From Fratercula arctica (lineage: Eukaryota; Chordata; Aves; Charadriiformes; Alcidae), in contig CANTUZ010000003.1 of the NCBI GenBank assembly GCA_947846985.1, positions 54,570,096 to 54,634,095 on the forward strand: DNA of 64,000 nt, read 5' to 3'. The notes beneath the pieces are model-generated. The model saw only the letters and a program-made list of their open reading frames with translations, did no database searches and was not told where the DNA came from. Made by a program: the position numbers and the translations under genes. Of this stretch, positions 51,401 to 64,000 are shown in pieces. The first letter of the stretch is position 1; every line of letters starts with the position of its first letter.

Positions 51401-51653
51401 ATCGTACCGGCTACTCTTTGGCATTTTTGTAAATCACAGCAGTATGTAATTATTAGCTGCACAGCCCCAATACAGAAGCATGTGAATAACTTCCAGTTGA
51501 GAATGTTGTAGTTTCCAGGAAGCCTTGAACAAGATGGGATCACGGGGCCCTGGGTGTGTTCACATCAGCCAGGGCCAGCATAGTGCCATGACTAGGGTGT
51601 CCTTTTGGAGCAGTGTCCTTGTGCCCTTGAGGCAGCCCCCTACTGGCACCGCA

Positions 51654-51667
51654 CCCCCCCCCCCCCC
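51654..51667. repeat. C14 homopolymer
   Basis: Fourteen consecutive C in a GC-rich stretch. The true length is uncertain in any assembly. Confidence 0.75.
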
Positions 51668-54600
51668 GCCCCGACTGCTCCTGGAGCTGGGGAACAAGCC
51701 CATCTTGGCTTGTGTGGCTATGCCTGAAGTGGTGAAAATGAAGGAGGAGAAATCAGAGCGATGCTGAGGAATGCAGGGCTGCCCACTGCCTCACCCAGAC
51801 CAGCCCGTGGCTCTTGGTGAGCTTGTGGTGGCCAGTGGTGGCGCAAGGCAGAAGGAATGAGTTCTGCCACCTGAAGAAAGAAAAAGCATTTGTCTGAAGG
51901 AGGAAATAAAGCACCGATCCCACAGTCTTAAGACTAAACTCCCATGAAAGGCTGAAGCGTGGATTATTTTTGGCAGGGGAGAGCCTAGGGGGAGGGCTTA
52001 TCAAATAGCCATTGTTAGGAGCAGACCAGAATTCTCCTGCAGCACTTTCCTTTCCATCACACCTGCATCCTGATGTGAAATAAAAAGGGGGGTGGGATGT
52101 GGAGGAGGGAAAAGCTGCACTTGGAGAGCTGAAACAGTAGCAGTTAGTGATGGAGTCTCTCCTTCCTGTCACTGCTTTTGCCCTATTAGCTTCTCCTATG
52201 CTGATTTCTTTCTGTTAATCCCCAGGATAGCCTCTGGGAGTTGTTTATCGTCCTGAGGCAAAATGTTCCAGCCTCCTCTCACCACCCTTGGCATATCACC
52301 ATATCAGCAGTGGTGCTGATGTTTCTAAGTGTCCAGAAGAGCCTGAGGACAGAGTGGGAGGATGTTTTCCCCTTTTTCTAAGCTCTCTGGGCCCATTACT
52401 CTTGCTCAGCCAGGGAGAGCTGTTCTAGTTCCCCCTGCTTCCTCCCAGGCATCCAGGCTGTGAGCGGCAGTGCTGCTGTGCTGCAGCAAACCAGATGCTG
52501 CACAGCTGCTGGGGGATTCATCCGTGCTGGGCCAGGTGCTGTCTAACCTCCCTTTTTGGAGAACACGTCTAAACACTGTTCAAAGCAGTCTGGTTGCTGT
52601 GGGATGGCATGGGTGGGTTGGGCAGGACAGAATATTCAAGGCTGCCCTTTGCCAGCTATGTTTTCACTAATCCCCTGGCTTTGGTGCGTGATTTATCTCC
52701 CAGACAGAAGGAAAAGAAGGCTGGGAGAGCATGTTTGCCCCAGCGAGGGAAGGTATTTGGAAGGGCAGCTGGAGCTTCAGCCAGCTATGTGTTGTGGCAA
52801 CAGAAGCTGGCTCTTGATATCTGGAGCAGGAGTGCGAATATGAGAGGGGCCTGCAGAGACAGAAAGGATCCTCAGAGACTGGAATTATGGTCTGACCCAG
52901 TTTAAGTCTCAGTTCTCTTCTGCCCTTCTGTTCAATTGTTTAGGTCACAGCCATTTACAGAAGACAGTCTTTTATGTGGCAGTCCTTTGCAGAAGACTCC
53001 CGTGATTCTTTAGTCCTGGGACCATGCCCTGGTTTTGTATTGCCCTACAGCTCCTCTAGCTTTTAGGGTCTTTGAGGCTGTAAGTGGAGGCTTGTCCATA
53101 AAAACAGCACTATATATTCCCTAAGAACTAAACTTTGCGGGGACACGGACACACACACAGAGAAGAAATATAAAAGCAGATAACCCATGTACAGATCTGT
53201 TGACTTCAGAAGCCTACCAGATCAAGAACAGAGGCCACTGGGACCCTCAGTTGTGAGTGAAGGCAAGGTAGGGCTGAAGCCTGTCTCCCTGAACAGTCTT
53301 TCTGAATACTTTAGGAACTGTTCCTTTAACCCTACTCGGATGGTCTGTCCTCTACAAGTTTTTCCTTCTTACATAGCAGATCAGCCTGACCTCAGGAAGC
53401 TCTCATATAATTGCATGAAAACATTTCTTGCTTTGTCCTAGAGTATTCCCACACTTACTTATCATCGGAAAGGAGAGACGAGACCCCTCTGGAGCCTCTG
53501 AAGGGCCCAGCGATCCTAACCGTGAAAATCCTCTCCAGGAGGGGTAGGTAAATGGCTGACCTATATGAAATTCAACTGTGTTCTACCCTGCCTGATGCAG
53601 GCAGCCTGTTTTTCAGTTTAACCTTGTGTTTTTGTACAGTAAATTGCCTTCCAGTAATCAAACAAACATTTAAAAGATTATATATACAATTACAGGCATC
53701 TCCAAATCCGTCACAGATGTCCTTGGGGTTTTGTATGCCTAAGGGAAAGCCTGGGATTTTAAAGATGGAAGAAGCAGGAGAGATGAAAGGGAAAAGGCTG
53801 GTTGCTTTCACAGAAATATGGGAATTATCAGACTGAGCCATACTTAGACTGTGTAGTCTGGCTTGGATACACGGAGTGTAGAAGGGGACTCTAATTATCA
53901 CTGCACCCACTGGTGGAGTGCATGCCTTCGCTCATGTAGGCTGCTGGTGTCTGCACCGCCAAACTGTCTCCCTTTGGCACTGGGATCTCTGCAAGCAGAA
54001 CTAGAGCTTAATTACTCTGGCTGTTCCCTCCTGGGAAGGGATCCACACGCTGACGTCTGATATCAGCCTGCGCTAAAGGAGGAGCAGGGAAAGAGGAGCA
54101 GTTGCATTACTGTGGAACAGCTGCATTTCAGGAGCAGTGCCAAAAGTGGGGGAGGAAAACTTCTGGAGGCCCGAAGAGATAGAGGAAGGCAGATCCCTCC
54201 AGGTCTGAGACCAACGCTGTGTGTGGGCAGGAGCTGGGATGCTGTGTGGGAAAGATTTGCTGTTTCAGTAGAAGGGGAGTTCCCTCCTGGGTGTTCATGC
54301 AAACCGCTTCCCCTAAATCCCAGGCTTTATCACAGATCTAGGCTGGTACCATGGGATGGGCTGCAGAGCTACAACCTCCACCCCTTTCCACCCCCTGGCA
54401 CCAGATACTGGTAACCTCTGGGTTTAAAGATGTGCCGCTCTTGGCACAGAGGTTCTCGGAGATGAGACCAGCAGTGGGGCTGTCCGAGCCTCTCCTCAGC
54501 AGCGTGAGGCAGCGCGTTATGGGAAGCTCCAGGCGCAGAACTTGTCGAGGCTGCCACAGCTCTCACCCTTCCATGGCTTGCTCTTGGTTGGGTGTGAGAC

Positions 54601-57600
54601 GAGGGCACTCCAGCGGGGCAGGCAAACATCAGGCTCAGTAACACTGACAGCCAGAAATTTTTCTGAAAGAGCTGGCTGCTTAATAAGAAAGGTTAGCCAT
54701 GAACACCATGTACTTTTTTTCACTTTTACCTCTTGGTGTTTGATAGCAGAAAAGCACTTTGCCACTCTGCAGACGCGCCTGTGCTTCCAATGACTTCATT
54801 TGGAATTGCCCAGCCACACCTGGGGGCAGCTGTGAAGTGCAAGTCGGGATGACAGCATCTTTTGTAAATACAACAGGATTTCCTGGGATTACGTTTCAAT
54901 GCTTGGCCCTTATGGGGAGGGGTAGAATGTATTTGGTCTCTGACAAAGCCATGCGAAGGCTTTCCATATTATGTAATTTATAAGGCCACAGGCTATAGTC
55001 CATTAATCTGCTTCCAATTGAATGATTTGAGGATGTTCATGTGGCTCTGTTCAGTAAATCCAAATTGCATGGGATACATTGAAATATTTAGCCAGTCTAA
55101 ACCATGTTTCTGTCATTCTCTTTTTGTAAGCATTAAAAAAATGTAGTGCAAACCAGCAAGCTACGTGCTACTTGCAAGAATGTGTCACAGGATTTCTTTG
55201 TGACCAATCTAAGTGCTTTTCCAATGGCTCACAGCTTTCTGGTATATTCTCCATAAAGTTTTCTTCCTTTTTTGTATTTAAAATCTGTTATGATTGTTTG
55301 AACAGGGGAGAATAAATACATCCTGATGAACAGTATAATGAATACAAACCTACTTTGGTGAACCAATTTCATTTTCATGAATCTCATTGTTAGTTGAATA
55401 TATTAAATAATTAGTGTGTGTCCTCTTTGAGGGCAAATCCTTCTCCTGAAATTAAAGCCATATTTTTTGAGCATAATGCTTAGTTCTTGTCGAGTGGCAG
55501 TGGACTAGGTAAACTATGCTGTTCAAGCCCTATTTGGTGGTATGTATAAGCTTTCTAACACACACTTAGAGCATAATACCTGCAAATAATGTGTGTAGCT
55601 TTAAAATAAGCTTTGGTAAGCAGTCAACCTGGCAGGATTTGAGCGGACTGTCAGTGAAGTGCAAGCAGGAAAGGACATGCCACTTCCAATTTGCCCTGTC
55701 TGTTGGTGGAAATAGTCTTTGTGGTGTTTGTCCAGTTGTGTTACTGAATCCAATCACTGCAACAACTCTTAGACATTTCCATTAGTTGGGATCAATGCAT
55801 ATTATTTCTGAAATTCTGAGAAGGGATTTTAGGAAAGATATATTTTGAAGAATAAATCTGACTTGCACCAGTGGCTGTGGTTCCAGTGCATTGTGACATA
55901 GCTGTTAGTACCACGCTGAAGTCTGTGCTGTTAGGGATCAGGAGCTAGGAGGTAATCAGTATCTGTAGCCTGTTATATTACTGGAAATCCATCCCCGCTC
56001 CTTGCTTACGCTATCCAAGTTTAAGCAAGGCAGTTGGTTTTGGTCTCCTGAGGTTATTCTGCTTCTAAAGTGGAGGGACTGAAGTGTCCCAAGGATGGGG
56101 TTCAAATGGTTCTTTGTTTTAAACAGCTTATTGGACTTCAGCAAACATCAGAGAATTCTAGGATAGCAGACATCTCCTTTCCTGTCTGAACTGTATCTTT
56201 TCTGGCATGAGATGCTAGAGATAAAATCTTCTTTTCCAATGTAGTGAAAGGAAGTATATCTTGGTCAGGATTAGTATTGGCAGGAGATAACATTTGCTTG
56301 AGAATGAAGGTGTGTCGTTATAGCATGATATACTGTAATTTAAATCATTCAGAATGCAATTTCTTCTGTGGGTCCAGTCTGTAAACTAAACTAGAAACTG
56401 GCATTTGAGCTGGGTGCATTCAGTTTCAAAGTTCTGAATACTGCATGTAACATCAGCAAGAATTATAATTTTCTTGCATCATGTAATTTTCATAAGTAGT
56501 GGCTCAACACCTATTTCCTTCTCCATCTGAATAATGTCTCTGACTTTTTTTTTCTTTTTCACTCTGGAAAAATAACATAATACCATCATGTTCAATACAC
56601 TTGTCTCAGTTTACCTGGTTTCACTATGCTATTGCTAGGTGGATGAATGAGTTAAAGTTTTGTCTTCTTCAGAGACAGAAGTTGACTGAGGGTACTTGAA
56701 GCTCACTGCTGCAGGTTGTGAAGAAAGGAAGGTGAATGAGCAGCTTCTGAGGAGTGTGCTAGCAGCCTCCATTGAACGCTGGAGTAAGGACCAAGAGGAC
56801 ATGGAAAGCAGAAGGCATGAAAAAAAGAGGGTTTAGAAGAAAACTGAATGAGGTGGTGTTTGCCAGAGGTGTGGTGATGTTCAGACCTCCTTCCTCTCTT
56901 TCCTAAAGGACTCTGTAGGAAGTGTCTCATGCTGACAAAGGCACATGATGGAATGGTGATAGCCTTTGCTTCTCTATCTAGATGTTCAGTGAAGGGTAGT
57001 TTTCTTCCCTGTACTCAACTTGTTTAGCTGGTACCGGATTAATTGGTGTCAGCCATGCCTTAAGGGGTTATGCCCTTCCTCACTGTAGGTTTAAACTTTT
57101 CTTGGGTGTGGGGACATGATAGCAGAGTACTGTGAGTTTGAAGCACTTCTGAATGTGGGCTTCGGAATTAGCAGAAGACGTGCCATGTGGGGTATGGGGA
57201 GGCTGGCCAGGATCCCTGCTTTTACTCCTGCCTGGGGACCGCTGATCTCACTGCGGAGAAAAGGACGGCTTCTCTCCCTTCAGGTAAGATGACTGGCACT
57301 CAGTCCTGCCTTCCTGGCACAGGACCATGGAGGCCAACTTCTCTTTCAGCCTGTGCAAGCAACGATTCTGCTTGTTTGCTTCACCAACCCATCCTGGCAG
57401 AAAGGGAGTAGGAAAGGAGCAAAATAGGCTAAAGACAGCAGTGCAAAGTGAAGACAGTTGGGAATGTGCAGTTTTAATGTGAATTTCAATAAAATTCTGT
57501 GCCTTTCCTAGCATTTAAGTGAGTAGCCTTTGCTAATATTTTAGTTTTCGTGAATGGCTTGCAGTACACGGGTGCTATGTCTCCTTGTGTACTTCTCAAA

Positions 57601-58220
57601 CAAAAATACCTCTTTCGAGGAAAGTGTTGTATGAATGCAGGTTCCCTCAGTATGAAATAATGACTGAAACAACAGAAAACATGGAAATTTCTATCCCTGT
57701 TTTTTGTCTCCTTGTCCTCCAAGTTTTTCAAGTGTAGGCTTCTCTTTCATCCCCGTCTGCTGCCCATTTACCTCTTCCACTATCTTTTCCAACACGATTT
57801 GGATCAGGTGATTCACGTACATGCTTCCCCTGCTGAATAACCAACACGAGGCAGGAAAGTCTACCCCCTGACTAGTGACTGCTTCATTCCTGCTTTGCCT
57901 TTTTTAGAGTGGGTTTAAGTCCTGTTTGTAATGGAGAGAAGGGAGAGGGGTTACGCAGTGCCACCAAATGAACGCTGTCTCTACCCAAGTTTTGTGCAGG
58001 CTTCTAAGGGTGTTAGAAAACAATATGAGACAGAAATCCTAGTGTGTTTAGACTTATTTAAAGGTTTTCCTTTAGATCTCTATATCACTACTATAGCCCA
58101 CATTAACAGACTGCAAACCTGCATCTGCCTTTTTTTTTTAACCAAGGCTTAGCAGTGTTCTGTTTGTCTCCTGCGGTGACATTTGAGGGTTTTATTGTGT
58201 ACGGCTGCACCATCTGAAAA

Positions 58221-58271
58221 AGATGCCAAGGTTAAAATGGACTTCACGTGTCACGAAGTCCACAGGCATCT
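58221..58271. repeat. Two-tier inverted repeat with E-box
   Basis: The outer arms AGATGCC (58221-58227) and GGCATCT (58265-58271) enclose the inner arms TGGACTTC (58238-58245) and GAAGTCCA (58255-58262). All pairs are exact, with a bulge of ten bases on the left and two on the right. The apical loop contains the second half of a CACGTG E-box (58245-58250). No function is assigned. Confidence 0.75.
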
Positions 58272-60634
58272 ACGTAATGTGGATTGCCCCACATCACTGT
58301 TCTGCTCAGTGCATGGTACAATGGATTTTCCAAGTAATGATTTTGTGATGGTATAGGCTAAGGATAAACCAAAACTGGGGGACTGGGGAGTGATTCCCAG
58401 GCCTTGTGTAAGGAACTGTGCTCAAGCTGTGTCCTGACTCTATTCATGAACCATCTTCCACCTTTTTCTCCCCACCTTCAGGCTCCCAAGCTTTTAGAAA
58501 TAAGAAACCCAAGCACATAGGCCTGAACGGGGTTTTGCTGTGTTGCAGTCAGACAGTCAGGAAATCAAGACTACAGGACATGCCAAGGGAAGCACTCACC
58601 CCACAGGCTGGATGTGAAAGCTATGTATTTTTTACAAGAGCAGTTGTCCCTCTAAGTAATTCTTTATTCCAGAAACCAGAAACTTCAGGTGCCTTCTGAC
58701 TGGCGCTCAGCAGGGTTTGGACAGAGTCAAAAGATGGGAGCTGCTGCGCCCTCAGGGAAAGGTCTGTGCCTCCCAGGGATGCTCTGCTCCCTCTTATGAC
58801 TACAGTGGAGGTGCCTGTTGCGCACAGAGGCAATGTACACTTTTGTCCATATGGGAGCTGGGAGCCTTTCTCTTCTTCGAGATGCAGGATGTGGTTTATC
58901 TCTAGTTCAGTAGGGAAAAAAGAATTCTGGTGTGCCTTTCTGGAAAGTTTGCTGGGCCCTGACCTCTTTTGACCTGATTTAATTAAGGATTTTGCTGAGC
59001 CTATTACATGGGATGTTCTTTGGCAGCAGAGTGAACAAAGCTGGCTGATCACAAATTATCATTTACACGTGCATAGAATGAAACATAAAAATAGCTCTTT
59101 AAAAAAAAATAATTTCCTTTTCAGTGACACACAATAACCCTTCAACAGCCTGTCATAAACCTCAAGATCCGTACAGCAAGTCATCTCAGCTTCCTCAGTT
59201 TTATCTGTCTTTGCAGACACATTACTAATGTGAGGTTGAATAATGCAAAAAATGCACATCTGAATATTTATTTTTTTAGACTACGTCACTGGTTCTGTAG
59301 ATGTGCCCATTTTGTGTCTGCCTACCAGGAATGTCAGCCAATATTTACTGATGCCCCTGTTTATAAAAACCACCTTTTACATATCCCCCCGAAAGTATTT
59401 CAGGCAAAAAATATCGGTTACATACACAAAGTGTTTGCTTTGGAAGTGCTTATGTATTCTTCAAATCTGGGGTGAAAATGAAGAGCAGAAAGTAAAACGT
59501 ACTTGACCAGCAACACTGAAACACTGCGGCTTGAATTTCAAGCATCTTTCTGACTCCATAAAATAAGATTTTTTAAAAAATATGTATTTGGATACATTTG
59601 AACAGCAAATACTTAAAACTTCCCGATTTACTCATAATCAAGCAGAAAAGAAAGTTCGTCAACTCTGGGCAGAAATCAGGCTGAAGAGGTTTAATTTTTT
59701 TATCCTGTTGAGAAGTGAATTTGCAGCTGATGAATGTCAGCGGTTTGATACCACAGCCAAGGGGAGCCAGTGAGTATGTAGTGGTGTTCCAGCAGCAGCA
59801 CTGCCACTGATGGAGAGAAACAGCTGGTTGCAACATATACCAAATGCACCATCAAAGTGGCTGTAAATATAGTGTCTATAGGACTGATTCCGGGACGTGT
59901 CAGGGGAACATCGATCACGTATAAACAACAATACTCTCTGAGAGTATTAAACCTTCAGGTTGTTGGCGTGACATCTACTTGCAGTACAGCACATTTCATG
60001 ATGAGAATGAGTGAGGCAACAGGATAGGTTAAAAAGAAACAACAGGAGAAATTAACGTTTCCTTACAGTTTCTAGGCAAAATGTCATTTTCCCAGAACAT
60101 TATTCATTAAGTGAAAAGGCTGTTCCATGTTCTGAGGAGTAATATTTCAAACTTCTCAATGAAAAAGAAAAACCATGTTACACTGTAACAGACCTTAGTT
60201 TTATTTGAAGAAACAGTCCAGAAATTCTCCTGTTGTAGCTCATCACCTCCTTGATGACAGCTGTATCTCTGGGTTTAGGACAGTCAATGAGAAAGCAAGT
60301 TCATCAGGTGACATTGTTCATGAGCAATTTTTATTGTCCTTAGAAAAATCAAGAGGTGATAAAGTCTCCCAGTAACTTCCCTACCATTAAAGTCTCCATT
60401 GCTTCGTCCTCACAAGGTTGCAGCAAACTGGTTGTCATCAAGTTGTATTTTTGTCAGCTTTTACTTAGAAGCTGTGAATATAGGGCAATAAGAGGAATGT
60501 GAAGTTTTACAGCTAGAATAGCAATGAGTGTCACTATTTTACAAACTAAATTTAAAGAAACATTCTTGTCCTGTATTCTAAGATACTCATTTTTCACAAC
60601 TGAAGAACTCTGAGTTAAGACAAAGGATTTTAAA

Positions 60635-60651
60635 TTTTTTTTTTTTTTTTT
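60635..60651. repeat. T17 homopolymer
   Basis: Seventeen T in AT-rich spacer. Confidence 0.7.
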
Positions 60652-63600
60652 GGTTAAGTAAAATATTGTGGAAAGATCTGCTGAAGATCCTGTCCTTTAT
60701 TTAGTTACAGACCAGCTGCAAAATACAGGCCTGAGCAGTAACCTTCATATTACTATGCAGACTTTCAAACCTGAGAGGAGGTGAGAGGATGGAAAGCATC
60801 AAAGAAGAGTTATTTTCTGAGTTTGAAAGCTAATGAGAGTATGGATTTTCACCTTTACAAAATGTAATTAGCTACCAGACTGAATAACTTGCCAAATGTG
60901 TGGAAGAAAAAACACTGATGACTTAACAGCTCTTGAGTCTTTGGGCTCATTCCAGGATTGGCTTTGGTTTTGTTATTTAGGAGGTGTCTACATCTGACCT
61001 ACTGTAACTGCAGTACTGTTTGTTGACATGTTGACATCAGTGACATTCCTAAGTGTCAGGAAAGGAGCCTAAACAATAATTAATGGTCTGCCAAAATTAC
61101 TAAAGACTGATATGGGAACTGGCTGCTTTTCCTTTACCTCACCTTCTTTTTTCTGCCCTGTCCTGTTTTCTGTTTGGCTGTTTCACGCTCACATTATAGA
61201 AAGAAACAGGTGAAGGATCACTTATCTAGGAACAATGCAAGATCAAAAGCGATATGGAAACAGGCATCTTCCTGGAGTACAAGGCTTATGCCCTTCAATC
61301 TCTGCAATTTCACCAATAAATTTTAAATTTTAACCAAATTCATTGGAAGTGAAAGTTTTAAAGATGGTAAGTTCTTAAAAATGTCATGAAAATGAATTGT
61401 TCTCACAAAGGGAAAGTTTGAGTTCAGTCCTTATCTTACCTGTACGATCTGCAAGCTTAGCTGTCAGCACTCATGTTCTAAATCAGACATGACCTGTGAT
61501 GCCTCTTTCCCAGTCAAACAGGTAACGCATATGGGAGGGAAATGTAAGTATTGTGAAAGTCAGGGCAGGTGCAGGGAACATGGGATAATGAGAAACTAGG
61601 GTGATCATACACTAGGGGGACATAACAGCAATCTGACGGTGCAGTGGGAGCTTTGGTTAGTATGATGGATGGGGAGGTAAAAGTCCTTTATGAAGATATG
61701 TGGAAGACATGAGAGCTTTGTGGTAGCAGGGCTCATGGATAAATGGTTGGTGTCTGGATAGCAGCTTGGATCTGCAATACAATTTACTTTTTTGCGTGTT
61801 TCCCCCCCTTAGCCACCCCAACCTCTTTTCTTTTCCCTCCGCCCTCTGCTTGACAAGCTTCCTCGCTTACATCACTGCCAAGGTAGTCATAAGTCAGCTG
61901 AGAAACAAGGAATGACTAATTTCCTTCCCCTTGGAGCATTAGCATGCTACTGCTATGAAACACTTAGGTCACCTGTCTTCCCAGCAAGAGAGCAAGTACA
62001 CCGTGTAATTCAACAACTTCAGTGCATCGCTTTCCTTTGGAGTAGCTCCTATAGTGGCTACAGGGTTGGGGTTTTTTATACTCTTGGTGGGTTTCACTGA
62101 TTTTTACCTGTAGGATTTCTCAAATTTTCTCAAAAGCTTCATATTTTACGATATCTCTATAGAACCCTATGTTGTTTCCGAAACGCTGCAACACTTCTGA
62201 GCTGACAATTGCAAAGAAATTAGGTGTCAGCAGCTCTAAAACAGAACTAAATGAAATTACAGAAAAAGCCCCAACATAGAATCACACAGTAATTCTAAAG
62301 AAAAGTGAAAGGAGAGTTCAGAACAGAGTGCAGGACCACAGCAAGGCTGTAGGTTGCAGAGCAAGAATTGCCATGAAATTGCATGGCCCATCTTGGAGAT
62401 GTCATTTGTCATTCTGTGCCCAATCTCACCTAGTTAGGAAAGAAGCTAGTAGTCTTGTCTTCAGAAATGCAGTGTTGGTGATTTAGCTCATCTTTTCAGT
62501 TCATTTTGTAATGCACAGCTAGAAGGCACCGTAGAAATGTTTGGGAAGTAGCATGGTTGTGTTACGATCCATTCAGCTCCGGGGAAAGAGTGCGCTGAGG
62601 TGTCTAAGAGAAAAAATGGAATTCGTGTCAGCCGTTGGATGAAACAAACAAAGAAGGTGATGACAGAGCTGGATGAGGAGAAGAGGGTAGTATGCAAGTT
62701 ATAAAGCAAAACATGGGTGACCTGCCTGAGGAAAAGGAGTTGGACATGAATGAGGGAGGGCAGTACACAAATAGAAGGGGTTGATGCTGGGTAGAGAGTG
62801 AGGCTGGAGAGTGAAAAGACCTGAGGCAGCATTAGACCACAAGGAGAAGGAAGGAAAAGGCAAAGGGAAAATCAACTAGCAAATATGAGAATATTTAAAG
62901 AGAAGGACATTGTACCAGATGAGGGGGCATATATGGGGAACTGACTTCATGAAAGAAAGATCTTGGGATGAGTGGGGAAAAGTAACATGATAAAAGAAAA
63001 CAGAAAAAGTGATAGGAAGAGAAATGGTGGTTGATGAGGTTATGGCAATTTTAGTGGAAAATAAGAAAAAGCAGAACATCACCAATGTTTGTAGCATGGT
63101 AGAAAACAAGGGGGAAAAAAATGAAGGCATGACTGAATGGTGATGGTCCTTGTAGGGTGGGTTTTGAGTCCTGAGCAGGTGAAAGCTTGTTCATATAAAC
63201 TACTGCACATGTATTATTATGCAGTATCAGCAGAAGGACCACGGAATTCTAGAAAATGGCTATGACTAAAATACCAGCCTATCGATTACCTGTAGGCAAC
63301 TTAAAAATGCGCGTTATAATGTGCAATGCATTTTCTTCCTTTTCCTTTACTGCTGCAGTATTTTCCTGCACCCTTGCCCCCAGCAGTACAGTCTACCTGT
63401 CCTTGGTGGAATGCAAAGGAGAAGCTGCATCTGAATGCAGAGATGGTGCCAGCCCTTGTCAGAGAGAAAAGGCTCAAAGTTTGTCAGCCATTGACACCTT
63501 GTGTGCTCCTCGGTTGACACGCAGCTGATTTCCTCTGAAACAGAAGCAAATTGTTTTACAGCCTTAGGCTGCTTCTATAACACAGTGAACTTGATGCAAC

Positions 63601-64000
63601 TCTGTGACGGCATTGCCAAGCTGGAGTAAATAAGTAATAGCGCTTGTTTTCCTGCCTCTGTAAACTCATCCTGCTTTCCTTCTCCAACTTCCCCAGTAGA
63701 AACAAGATAATTAAAAAATGGGCCTAAAGTGCAGCCATTGAGATTCATGTCAGACCCTAGGAAAACTTCCTGAGTGTAAGCCTAGGTAATTTAGAGACAT
63801 CACCTTTCCTTGACTGGAGGTGTTTTAAGAACAAGTTAACAGCATATAGATTAAAAAGGGATTGAAGGCTCGGGCTTTAACACCAACGCCAAAGGAGGAC
63901 AAGCCAGTACAAGATCAGGCAGGTGTGGAAGCAAAATTAAAGGGGTGTCAGACTGATTAAGAATGAACCACATCAGAAGTGCAACTGTGAGAGACTTACT

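Larger units (their letters stand above)
42601..64000. other. Spacer downstream of IYD
   Basis: Apart from the CR1 copy, homopolymers, the inverted repeat and the candidate regulatory block, no gene is supported. GC-richer patches at 51500-52900 and 53900-54650 were inspected on both strands for exons and nothing convincing was found. The known vertebrate order places PLEKHG1 next, but its first coding exon is not visible; non-coding 5' exons cannot be excluded. 61800-64000 is ordinary AT-rich spacer with purine-rich stretches (62630-63125). Confidence 0.55.

Noticed and set aside
51753..52172. 139-codon minus-strand frame in GC-rich DNA
   Set aside because: Low-complexity Ser/Pro/Phe composition; GC-rich DNA yields long frames by chance.
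58621..59052. 143-codon minus-strand frame
   Set aside because: No domain signature, and the composition is like the surrounding spacer.
59929..59948. AATACTCTC/GAGAGTATT inverted repeat
   Set aside because: Nine-base arms around a single base are expected by chance in a window of this size, and no context supports function.
42600..64000. Coding exons of PLEKHG1 expected downstream
   Set aside because: No frame resembling its N-terminus or Dbl-homology domain is present; only non-coding 5' exons could be hidden here.

Overview
This window is vertebrate, most likely avian, nuclear DNA. It has one clearly recognisable multi-exon gene with canonical GT-AG introns, non-coding spacer DNA, homopolymer and G/T-rich simple repeats, and LINEs of the CR1/L3 type. 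One CR1 copy (about 44725-45294) closely resembles the 3' end of bird CR1 elements. The species cannot be named from the sequence alone.

The gene is IYD (iodotyrosine deiodinase, a thyroid FMN enzyme that recovers iodide from mono- and di-iodotyrosine), on the + strand. Its five coding exons are at 24809-24989, 34399-34593, 36627-36786, 38695-38851 and 40833-41015. They join in frame with phases 1, 1, 2 and 0 into 876 nt, or 291 residues plus stop, compared with 289 residues in human IYD. The FMN-binding residues and the substrate-clamp residues (Glu159, Tyr163, Lys184) all appear to be present. A TATA-like box lies about 200 bp upstream of the ATG, and a plausible poly(A) signal at 42578 gives a 3' UTR of about 1.6 kb.

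Layout: 1-24600 is spacer upstream of IYD. It holds a degenerate L3/CR1-type LINE at about 10880-11815 (minus strand), simple repeats, a perfect 12-bp hairpin at 8158-8188, and AT-rich stretches that look like conserved non-coding elements. 24601-42600 is IYD, with a second ancient LINE fragment in intron 1. 42600-64000 is downstream spacer with the younger CR1, a complex inverted repeat near 58221-58271, and a homeodomain-motif-rich block near 48150-48420. In other vertebrates IYD lies between PPP1R14C and PLEKHG1, but no coding exon of either could be recognised here.

I found no operon, CRISPR array, phage, or other novel gene system. The points most worth a second look are the unclear 5' end of IYD (a TATA-driven leader carrying an upstream ORF, or a spliced non-coding first exon), the ancient reverse-transcriptase remnant, two inverted repeats, and several candidate regulatory blocks.
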